A DNA stretch of 5,876 nucleotides from Clostridia bacterium (GTDB lineage Bacteria > Bacillota_A > Clostridia > Oscillospirales > CAG-272): positions 1-5,876 of the forward strand of contig JAFQUG010000069.1 of assembly GCA_017408625.1 (NCBI GenBank), written 5' to 3'. Every line of letters begins with the position of its first letter. Within the stretch, counting starts at the first letter, position 1. Shown here piece after piece: positions 1 to 5,864 of the stretch. Position numbers and translations under genes: made by a program. The notes under the pieces are model-generated. The model was not told where the DNA came from. It saw nothing but the letters and a program-made list of their open reading frames with translations, and did not search any database.

Positions 1-611
1 CCCACCAGATCGACCTTGTACAGTGGGTAGTTGGAGAAATGCCTGTAGAGATCAATGGCTTCTGCCAGTACGGCAAATGGCACAATATTGAGGTTGAAGA
101 TGAGGTCACTGCGTTTTTTAAGTACAAGAACGGCGCGACCGGTATGTTTATAACGACTACGGGCGAGGCTCCCGGTACAAACCGCTTTGAGATTTCCGGT
201 ACCAAGGGAAAGCTGCTGGTTGAAAACAACAAGCTGTTCTACTGGCAGAATGAAAACGACTCTCAGGAATGGGCAAGAAACGCAGATACCGGATTTATCC
301 CTCCCAAGTGCACCATGACCGAGGTTGAGACTGATGGCGAGAATCCGCAGCACATGGGAATTATCAATAACTTCATTGCTGCCATCAGAGGTGAAGAGCC
401 CTTGTTCGTTGACGGTACCGAGGGCATCAACGGCGTGGAAATGATGAATGCCATGGAGCTTTCCGGCTGGAATAACGGTGAGACCATTTCGCTGCCTGTT
501 GACCAAGAGCGTTATTATAAGGAACTGCAGGAGCACGTTGCGAATTCTGTAAAAAAGGATTGTGAGGACGGCGCTGTAGCAGATACGGCAGGAACTTTCG
601 GCAGCAAGTAA
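1..611 (+). CDS. Gfo/Idh/MocA-family NAD(P)-dependent oxidoreductase, C-terminal part (5' end outside window)
   Basis: The frame is open from the window edge (first full codon at position 3) to TAA at 609-611, giving 202 visible residues. An ATG at 39 lies inside the domain and is not the start. The visible part begins at HQIDLVQW; in this family that His-x-x-Asp segment carries the active-site histidine at the start of the alpha/beta C-terminal domain. It continues with WHNIEVEDEVTAFFKY, TTTGEAPGTNRFEISG and EGINGVEMMNAM, which form the open beta-sheet and the last helices of such enzymes. The missing N-terminus should hold the Rossmann NAD(P) site and the EKP motif. The family oxidises or reduces sugars, inositols or their derivatives in the cytoplasm; the substrate cannot be told from sequence. 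A polar tail of about 25 residues follows the last conserved helix. The gene is probably co-transcribed with the oxidoreductase starting at 622. Family assignment is strong, specificity unknown. Confidence 0.9.
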   Translation, partial: HQIDLVQWVVGEMPVEINGFCQYGKWHNIEVEDEVTAFFKYKNGATGMFITTTGEAPGTNRFEISGTKGKLLVENNKLFYWQNENDSQEWARNADTGFIPPKCTMTEVETDGENPQHMGIINNFIAAIRGEEPLFVDGTEGINGVEMMNAMELSGWNNGETISLPVDQERYYKELQEHVANSVKKDCEDGAVADTAGTFGSK

Positions 612-616
612 GGAGG
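610..616 (+). promoter_or_regulatory. Ribosome binding site for the second oxidoreductase
   Basis: AAGGAGG is a near-perfect Shine-Dalgarno sequence, 5 bases before ATG 622. It overlaps the last two bases of the TAA stop of the upstream gene. This fixes the start at 622 and suggests that translation of the two oxidoreductases is coupled. Confidence 0.9.
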
Positions 617-621
617 ACATT

Positions 622-1590
622 ATGAGATCCGCACTTGTCGGCTACGGCAATATTGCAAGACTGCACGAGCAAGTGTTGACCCAACAGGGACATACCATTG
701 CAGCAGTATGTGATATTGATCCGAACAAACTGAAAAATGCTCCGGGAGAGCGTCATTATACCGATCTTGCAGACATGCTTGATCATGAGGAGATCGACGT
801 GCTGCATATCTGTACCCCGCACTATCTGCACGCGGATATGATCATCGAAGCCCTTGAAAGAGGGATTAATGTTCTTTGTGAAAAGCCTCTTTGCATTTCG
901 GAGAAGGACATCGTCAGAGTGATCGAGACTGCAGAGAGAAGTAAGGCACAAATCGGTGTTTGCTTTCAAAACAGATACAACACCGCAAATCAAGCGGTCA
1001 AGGCTTATCTGCAGGGCAAAAATACGCGCTCTGCCGTTGCGAGTGTCACGTGGTACAGAGATGCCAATTATTACCGTTCGGGTGACTGGAGAGGAAAATG
1101 GGCGACTGAGGGTGGCGGTGTGCTGATCAATCAGGCGCTGCATACGCTTGACCTTGTTCAATGGCTGGTAGGCATGCCCGAGATTCTGCAAGGGCAGATC
1201 AGCTGCATGACACTTTCGGATGAGATCGAGGTAGAGGACACTGCAGTCATTCTTGCCGGTGAGAAAAACAACGGCTTTACCTTTTATGCGACCAACGGTG
1301 GCCCGACCGACTGTCCGGTAGAGATCACACTCAAGGCTGACAGTGAATGGATCAAGCTGATGCCCAAGGATGTGATCTACGGCACGCGGCACGAGCATTA
1401 TGAGGACGTTGCTCATGCGCTTGGAAAAGCGTGCTACGGCAGCGGCCACGGTGCCTTGATCGCTGATTTCTATGATTGCATAGAAACCGGCAGACACTTC
1501 GAGATCGACGCAAGGGAAGCCGCAAAGGCCGTAAGACTTGTGCTGGCGACCTATCGAAGCAAAGGAAAGCCTGAGATCATAACCAAATAG
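622..1590 (+). CDS. Gfo/Idh/MocA-family NAD(P)-dependent oxidoreductase
   Basis: A complete protein of 322 aa, near the lower end of the usual 320-400 aa for the family. The N-terminal Rossmann domain begins at once with ALVGYGNIARLH (Gly8 and Gly10 of the dinucleotide fold), followed by CDID at about 30-33, HICTPHYLH at 62-70 and the family hallmark EKP at 87-89, whose lysine normally takes part in catalysis. The C-terminal domain carries GGGVLINQALHTLDLVQW (164-181), with His174 as the likely active-site histidine and Asp177 after it. Asn170 stands where many relatives have Asp, a variant also common in the family. There is no signal peptide or membrane segment, so it is cytoplasmic. It follows another family member by 10 bases in the same operon. 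The two resemble each other around HxxDLVQW but are clearly diverged, so they are paralogues rather than a recent duplication. The reaction is probably NAD(P)-dependent oxidation or reduction of a sugar or cyclitol derivative; substrate unknown. Confidence 0.93.
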   Translation: MRSALVGYGNIARLHEQVLTQQGHTIAAVCDIDPNKLKNAPGERHYTDLADMLDHEEIDVLHICTPHYLHADMIIEALERGINVLCEKPLCISEKDIVRVIETAERSKAQIGVCFQNRYNTANQAVKAYLQGKNTRSAVASVTWYRDANYYRSGDWRGKWATEGGGVLINQALHTLDLVQWLVGMPEILQGQISCMTLSDEIEVEDTAVILAGEKNNGFTFYATNGGPTDCPVEITLKADSEWIKLMPKDVIYGTRHEHYEDVAHALGKACYGSGHGALIADFYDCIETGRHFEIDAREAAKAVRLVLATYRSKGKPEIITK

Positions 1591-1626
1591 AAAAAGCAGA
1601 CGGCACATGCCGTCTGCTTTTTCTAT
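1587..1626. terminator. Bidirectional intrinsic terminator between convergent genes
   Basis: A GC-rich stem GCAGACGGC (1596-1604) pairs with GCCGTCTGC (1609-1617) around an ACAT loop. An A5 run before and a T5 run after extend the pairing, and the match continues through the TAG stop codon of the plus-strand oxidoreductase (1588-1590) to CTA (1623-1625), for about 18 paired bases. Either strand reads as a GC hairpin followed by a U run. It can therefore end the oxidoreductase operon from the left and trkAH from the right; the trkH stop codon lies only about 6 bases away. Confidence 0.92.
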
Positions 1627-1631
1627 GAAAT

Positions 1632-3071
1632 TTATCTCTTTTTCCATGCGTAAGGAGAGAAGAACACGATCATGGGAACGAATTCCAATCTGCCCAAGAG
1701 CATGGCGAGCGTTAAAACGAGTTTTGAAAAAGGCCCGAATACGGAACAATTCCCCATTGCACCAATGTCACCAAGTGCAGGTCCAATGTTATTGATACAG
1801 GAAAGGGTAGCGGTAATATTGGTTTCCATGCTATATCCGTCAAAAGCGATCAAAACAACACAAATGACAATGGCTAACATATATACGCTCAGATATCCGG
1901 TAGCAGAGCGAATGGTTTCGTCCGGAATTACATCTCCATCTACACGGACAACATTGACGGATTTGGGACGGATCATGTGCTTGATCTCACGGAAAATATT
2001 CTGGAAAAGTATCAGGATTCTTGAAATCTTCAAGCCCCCTGCAGTAGAGCCCGCACAAGCGCCAATGATCATCAAAAGTGTCAGTATCGTTTTGGACAGC
2101 ACCGGCCAATCATTGAATTCCACCGTAACAAAGCCGGTTGTCGTCATAATAGAGGCTACTTGGAAAAATGCTGTTCGGACGGAGTCTCCCAAATTGCCGA
2201 TCAAATGGAAAATATTTAATGAAACGGCAACAACCGAAACAGCAATGACCCCCAAATATACTCTGAGTTCCTCACTTTTGAGTGCATCCTTGATCTTGCC
2301 GATCAGAACAAAGAAGAACAGGTTGAAGTTAATGCCAAACAGTATCATAAAAATGGCGATCACCCATTCTGCAGCGGGATTGGCATATCCGGCTATCGAA
2401 TTGTTGAGTACCGAGAAGCCGCCTGTGCCTGCTGTTGCGAAAGAAGTAACGATCGAATCGTACAACGGAAGCCCGCAAATCAACAGAGCAATGAATTCAA
2501 AGCACGTCAATACGATATAGATGCCGTACAGGATCAGCGCAGTCTGGCGCATCTTGGGAACCAGTTTGCCCTTTGTGGGCCCGGGAACCTCTGCGCGCAT
2601 CAGGTGAATGGCTTCACCGCCTACAGAAGGCAGAATTGCCAGCATAAACACCAGAACGCCCATGCCGCCAACCCAGTGTGTAAAGCTTCTCCAAAAGAGA
2701 ATACTGCGCGGAAGGCCTTCCACAGCGGTCAGGATAGTGGCGCCTGTCGTCGTAAAACCGGAAACAGTCTCAAATAGTGCGTCTATAAAGTTCGGAATCG
2801 TGCCACTGAACACAAAAGGCAGCGCTCCGAATGCAGAAAGCAGGATCCAGGCGGATGAAACGCAGATAAAACCTTCTCTTGCGTAAATATTGGTATTCTT
2901 CGGTTTGAGAATGACACAAGGGACCGATATGACGAGTAACATACATATCGTATATACAAAGGGGAGAATGTCTTCTTTGTATATCATGGCTGTTGCTAAC
3001 GGAAGAAGCAAAAGGATGGCTTCTATGAGCAAAATGCAGCCAAGTAAATAGCGAAGCATGCGATAATTCAT
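1632..3071 (-). CDS. trkH: Trk/Ktr-type potassium uptake protein, membrane subunit TrkH
   Basis: A 479-aa, very hydrophobic protein of the TrkH/KtrB/HKT superfamily, which forms the K+-conducting pore in the cytoplasmic membrane. The fold is four membrane-pore-membrane repeats. All four selectivity-filter loops are visible with their central glycine: GFTTTGAT (105-112), TAGTGGFS (213-220), TTTGF (310-314) and NNIGPALG (427-434). Other conserved pieces are HWVGGMGVLV (132-141), GSTAGGLKISR (341-351, the intramembrane gating region of the third repeat) and LLGRLE (458-463). Length is normal for TrkH. The N-terminus (MNYRMLRYLLG, then a long hydrophobic helix) is typical, so ATG 3071 is preferred over the second Met at codon 5. 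The start lies 2 bases after the trkA stop, and the nearest Shine-Dalgarno-like AAAGGA is about 15 bases upstream, so translation probably depends on coupling to trkA. The gene ends just before the shared terminator. Confidence 0.96.
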   Translation of the reverse strand: MNYRMLRYLLGCILLIEAILLLLPLATAMIYKEDILPFVYTICMLLVISVPCVILKPKNTNIYAREGFICVSSAWILLSAFGALPFVFSGTIPNFIDALFETVSGFTTTGATILTAVEGLPRSILFWRSFTHWVGGMGVLVFMLAILPSVGGEAIHLMRAEVPGPTKGKLVPKMRQTALILYGIYIVLTCFEFIALLICGLPLYDSIVTSFATAGTGGFSVLNNSIAGYANPAAEWVIAIFMILFGINFNLFFFVLIGKIKDALKSEELRVYLGVIAVSVVAVSLNIFHLIGNLGDSVRTAFFQVASIMTTTGFVTVEFNDWPVLSKTILTLLMIIGACAGSTAGGLKISRILILFQNIFREIKHMIRPKSVNVVRVDGDVIPDETIRSATGYLSVYMLAIVICVVLIAFDGYSMETNITATLSCINNIGPALGDIGAMGNCSVFGPFSKLVLTLAMLLGRLEFVPMIVFFSPYAWKKR

Positions 3072-3073
3072 AA

Positions 3074-4429
3074 TTATTTCAAAATATCCTTTATGTTCTC
3101 AATGTGTTCACCCTTTGTGATCAGAATGACAGTATCGTCTTTTTCAATCTTGTCATTACCGGAGGGAATAACGATCTTATCCTTATGAACAATTGTGGCA
3201 ATCAGTATATCATTTCTGATCTTGAGTTGCTTTAGGGGGACACCGGTAACTCCCTCAGCATGGTCCTTGATGACAATTTCCAAGGCCTCGAATCGGTTAT
3301 CCATGAGGGTATGCAAGGATTCAATTTCAATATCCTTTGTTACAGCAAGAGAGCGAACATATCTTACGATCTCATTGGAGGTCGAGTACTTCGGGGAGAC
3401 AATGCTATCAAGGCCTACGCCCTTGAACAGCTCTACATACTGCATATTTCTGATCAACGTAATGATCTTATTATTGTTCTGGGACTTAGCATACAGAGAA
3501 ACGATTGCATTTTCCTCGTCCTCATCCGAAAGCGCAATGAAGGCGTCTGCGTTTGTAACGCCCTCTTCTTGAAGAACCGACTGCTTGGTACCGTCATCAT
3601 GGATTACGTTACAGTCAAATTGCTCAGCCAACAAGCGGCAACGCTGCTTGTCCGGCTCGATTACAGTTGCACGGATCTTGTTTTTTTGCAAGAAGGTCAG
3701 CAAATAATAGGTCATTCTGCTGCCACCAACGATCAACACGTCACGAACAGGATGCTTGTACGCGCCGATCGCCTTGAAGAACTGAGCGATTTCATCGTTG
3801 TGTGCAGTCAGACAAACTTTATCTCCTGCTTGCAAAACGAAATCACCCTTTGGGATATATGCTTCATTCTTTCGAAGAACACAACAGATCAAAAAGTGAA
3901 GTCCTACTTTGGTGTGGATCTGTGCGGGAGTCAGTCCGCACAGAACTGAGCCCGGTTCTACTGTAAATTCTGCAAGCTCGACTCGGCCGCGATAACAGGT
4001 ATCGATCTTGGATGCGAAAGGGAATCTGAGCATGCGCGAGATCTCCTTTGCAACAGAGAACTCGGGATTGATGGTCAGCGATAGATTCAGGTCCTTGCTG
4101 AGCATTTGCATCAATTCTGTATACTCGGGATTGCGGACTCTGGCAACTGTGTTTTTTGTGCCTAACTTTTTTGCAGACGCACAGCAAAGAATATTCAGCT
4201 CATCCTCATTGGTGACCGCAATTAAAAGTTCAGCTTTGTCAGCACCTGCTTTGCGTAACGCGGATACGGAAGCACCGTTTCCTTGAACACCGATAATATC
4301 CAGCTTGTTGGAGAGCTCAGCCAAAACAGACATGTTCTGGTCAACAATAGTAATATCGTGACCTTCCTTGGCGAGTTGTGTACAAATCACTGTGCCGACA
4401 GCTCCGGCACCAACAACAATGATGTTCAT
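3074..4429 (-). CDS. trkA: Trk potassium uptake regulatory subunit TrkA (two tandem RCK units)
   Basis: A 451-aa cytoplasmic NAD(H)-binding protein that assembles as a ring under TrkH and gates K+ uptake. It has the duplicated layout of full-length TrkA. RCK_N1 starts with IIVVGAGAVG (3-12; GxGxxG) and the acidic Asp30 that binds the ribose. RCK_C1 spans about 140-225. A second Rossmann unit starts at VLIVGGSRMT (231-240) with Glu258 in the acidic position. A second RCK_C unit occupies about 370-451. The first nucleotide site is canonical; the second is degenerate (GGSRMT), as in many TrkA proteins. Single-RCK KtrA proteins are about half this length, so this is TrkA rather than KtrA. ATG 4429 is supported by GGAG 6 bases upstream (4436-4439). 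It is the first gene of a trkA-trkH operon, with its own promoter about 35-60 bases upstream of the start. Confidence 0.96.
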   Translation of the reverse strand: MNIIVVGAGAVGTVICTQLAKEGHDITIVDQNMSVLAELSNKLDIIGVQGNGASVSALRKAGADKAELLIAVTNEDELNILCCASAKKLGTKNTVARVRNPEYTELMQMLSKDLNLSLTINPEFSVAKEISRMLRFPFASKIDTCYRGRVELAEFTVEPGSVLCGLTPAQIHTKVGLHFLICCVLRKNEAYIPKGDFVLQAGDKVCLTAHNDEIAQFFKAIGAYKHPVRDVLIVGGSRMTYYLLTFLQKNKIRATVIEPDKQRCRLLAEQFDCNVIHDDGTKQSVLQEEGVTNADAFIALSDEDEENAIVSLYAKSQNNNKIITLIRNMQYVELFKGVGLDSIVSPKYSTSNEIVRYVRSLAVTKDIEIESLHTLMDNRFEALEIVIKDHAEGVTGVPLKQLKIRNDILIATIVHKDKIVIPSGNDKIEKDDTVILITKGEHIENIKDILK

Positions 4430-4462
4430 ATATAACTCCGTTTATGAAATGACATTGAGATC

Positions 4463-4491
4463 ATTATAGCACAATCAAAGACATATTGCAA
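4463..4491 (-). promoter_or_regulatory. Predicted SigA-type promoter of trkA-trkH
   Basis: On the minus strand TTGCAA (4491-4486) and a perfect TATAAT (4468-4463) are 17 bases apart. A TG one base before the -10 box makes it an extended -10. Predicted transcription start is near 4456, giving a leader of only about 27 bases before ATG 4429, too short for a c-di-AMP riboswitch of the kind found before some K+ transporter genes. Confidence 0.85.
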
Positions 4492-4510
4492 GACTTTTGT
4501 AAAATTCTTG
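4489..4510. promoter_or_regulatory. Inverted repeat overlapping both divergent -35 boxes (candidate shared operator)
   Basis: The left half CAAGACTTTTG and right half TAAAATTCTTG are mirror images: CAAGA pairs with TCTTG and TTTT with AAAA, with one mismatched pair and a GT centre. The outermost CAA/TTG symmetry comes from the two -35 boxes themselves, but six further matched pairs inside are not required by the promoters. A protein bound here would block both promoters. No regulator gene is visible in the window, so the operator role is an inference. Confidence 0.4.
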
Positions 4511-4536
4511 ACATCATACCAAAAAGATGATATGAT
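4508..4536 (+). promoter_or_regulatory. Predicted SigA-type promoter of the GH109-like gene
   Basis: A perfect TTGACA (4508-4513) and TATGAT (4531-4536, one base from consensus) are separated by 17 bases. Predicted transcription start is near 4543, giving a leader of about 28 bases with the ribosome binding site at 4557-4563. Its -35 box is only 16 bases from the -35 box of the divergent trkA promoter. Confidence 0.88.
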
Positions 4537-4542
4537 ATATGG

Positions 4543-4554
4543 GATGAATTCATC
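4543..4554. repeat. 12-bp perfect palindrome at the predicted transcription start
   Basis: GATGAATTCATC is a perfect palindrome beginning about 7 bases after the -10 box, so it spans roughly +1 to +12 of the predicted transcript. A repressor could bind here, but one 12-bp palindrome is expected by chance in a sequence of this length, so only its position makes it notable. Confidence 0.35.
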
Positions 4555-4556
4555 AT

Positions 4557-4563
4557 GGGAGGA
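4557..4563 (+). promoter_or_regulatory. Ribosome binding site deciding the start of the GH109-like gene
   Basis: GGGAGGA lies 7 bases before ATG 4571. Neither the in-frame TTG at 4508 nor the in-frame ATGs at 4532 and 4544 have a Shine-Dalgarno sequence, and the first two lie inside the promoter. The start is therefore ATG 4571. Confidence 0.9.
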
Positions 4564-4570
4564 TAACACG

Positions 4571-5773
4571 ATGGAAAAAGTCAGAGTGGCGATTATAGGC
4601 CTTGGCTGCAGAGGCGGATATATGCTGCAGAATTGCCTTTTGGATATGGATAATATGGTTGTGACTGCTGTATGCGACACTTATCAGGACAGAGTTGATT
4701 GGGCTGTGAATACCATTGCAGGACGCGGATTTGAAAAGCCTTTCGCAAGTACTGACTGGCATGAGGTGCTTGATCCCGCACTTGCGGATGCTGTACTGAT
4801 CCTTTCTTCTTGGGAATCCCACGTGCCGATCGCCATTGAAGCCATGGAAAAGGGAATTGCCGTGGGTATGGAAGTCGGCGGTGCTTATTCGATCGACCAA
4901 TGCTGGGATATGGTCCGCGCTTACGAGCGCACCAAAACGCCCTTTATGTTCCTTGAAAATTGCTGCTACGGCAGAATTGAGATGATGGTTATGAATATGA
5001 TCAAACAGGGGCTGTTTGGCGAGATCGTGCATTGCGAGGGCGGCTATTGCCATGATTTGCGCGATGAGGTCGCTTACGGCAAAGAAAACAGACACTACAG
5101 ACTGCGCAATTATCTGCACAGAAACTGCGAGAACTATCCGACGCACGAGCTTGGTCCGATCGCGCAGATTTTGGGTATCAACAGAGGAAACCGATTCTTG
5201 AATCTTGTTTCGGTTGCAAGCAAGTCGCGCGGCATGAACGAGTATGCAAGACAGCATGAAAACGTCGATCCCGCGCTGCGTACTGCGAATTTCGCACAGG
5301 GCGACGTGGTATCCACCATCATCAAGTGCGCCAACGGCGAAACCATTACGCTCAGCCTCGACACAACGCTGCCCAGAGCATACAGCAGAAGATTTACCGT
5401 GCGCGGCACGCTTGGCATGTATATGGAGGACAACAATTCTGTTTACTTGGATTCCGATTTCACGCCCGCAGACCATTGGAATTGGTCGGTGCAGTGGAAC
5501 AACGCGGAAAAGTACCTTGAAAAGTACGAGCATCCCGTTTGGGAGAAGTATCTCAAGGAAGGCATTCGCGGCGGACACGGCGGCATGGACGGCCTTGTGT
5601 ACGACGCCTTCATCGAGGCTGTCAGAAACGGCACGCCTTGCCCCATCGACGTCTACGACGCAGCCGCATGGATGGCCGTGACACCTCTGTCTGAGATGTC
5701 TATCGCCAAGGGCGGAGCACCCGTAGTCTTCCCGGATTTCACCAACGGCGCGTTTTGCGAGAGGGATGAATGA
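4571..5773 (+). CDS. GH109-like Gfo/Idh/MocA-fold protein, probable NAD-dependent glycosidase or oxidoreductase
   Basis: A 400-aa protein from ATG 4571. A Rossmann NAD site starts at VAIIGLGCRGGY (6-17). The usual EKP motif is replaced by EVG (101-103), so the normal catalytic lysine is absent. Instead it carries segments I associate with glycoside hydrolase family 109: LENCCYG (128-134), GGYCHDLR (157-164), NYPTHELGPIAQ (188-199, with the Tyr189 and His192 pair) and GGHGGMD (334-340). Known GH109 enzymes are alpha-N-acetylgalactosaminidases that keep a tightly bound NAD and work by transient oxidation at C3, elimination and re-reduction. Many characterised ones are exported and carry a signal peptide; this protein has none and should be cytoplasmic, acting on an imported substrate. 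The substrate may differ from GalNAc. It is a single-gene unit with its own promoter and terminator, divergent from trkA. GC content rises from about 47% near the start to about 61% near the end. Fold is certain, GH109 membership likely, activity inferred. Confidence 0.88.
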   Translation: MEKVRVAIIGLGCRGGYMLQNCLLDMDNMVVTAVCDTYQDRVDWAVNTIAGRGFEKPFASTDWHEVLDPALADAVLILSSWESHVPIAIEAMEKGIAVGMEVGGAYSIDQCWDMVRAYERTKTPFMFLENCCYGRIEMMVMNMIKQGLFGEIVHCEGGYCHDLRDEVAYGKENRHYRLRNYLHRNCENYPTHELGPIAQILGINRGNRFLNLVSVASKSRGMNEYARQHENVDPALRTANFAQGDVVSTIIKCANGETITLSLDTTLPRAYSRRFTVRGTLGMYMEDNNSVYLDSDFTPADHWNWSVQWNNAEKYLEKYEHPVWEKYLKEGIRGGHGGMDGLVYDAFIEAVRNGTPCPIDVYDAAAWMAVTPLSEMSIAKGGAPVVFPDFTNGAFCERDE

Positions 5774-5817
5774 TTGTTAAGCAAAGGGGCACACCGATGG
5801 GGCTGATCAATCAACGA

Positions 5818-5864
5818 AAAAATAGCAGGAATTTATCAATTTTGAGCAGATTCCTGCTATTTTT
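5818..5864 (+). terminator. Hairpin terminator after the GH109-like gene
   Basis: AAAATAGCAGGAAT-type left arm (5818-5832) pairs perfectly over 15 bases with the right arm ending in TATTTTT (5850-5864). The loop is 17 bases, longer than usual. The A run on the left and T run on the right would let it act in both directions. It begins about 45 bases after the TGA stop, and the space between holds no supported gene. Confidence 0.75.

Noticed and set aside
427..1749. A 440-codon open frame on the minus strand opposite the second oxidoreductase.
   Set aside because: It lies antisense to a clear Gfo/Idh/MocA gene, crosses the terminator and the end of trkH, has no recognisable domain and no ribosome binding site; it reflects codon bias of the real gene.
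1672..2520. A 282-codon plus-strand frame opposite trkH.
   Set aside because: The complementary strand encodes all the filter loops of TrkH; this frame has no domain features and is a shadow.
4430..4462. Possible c-di-AMP (ydaO-type) or other riboswitch upstream of trkA.
   Set aside because: The predicted leader is only about 27 bases, far too short for a known K+-related riboswitch, and no conserved structure is visible.
4555..4566. A three-codon mini-frame (Met-Gly-Gly-stop) in the leader of the GH109-like gene.
   Set aside because: It merely overlaps the ribosome binding site, has none of its own, and such tiny frames are common by chance.
4426..4680. A small minus-strand frame covering the divergent promoter region and ending over the trkA start.
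   Set aside because: It spans both promoters and the start of the GH109-like gene, overlaps the trkA start codon, and lacks protein features.
4553..5578. A 341-codon open frame on the minus strand opposite the GH109-like gene.
   Set aside because: It is fully antisense to a well-supported gene, shows no family motif, and its composition looks like a reverse-strand reading of coding sequence.
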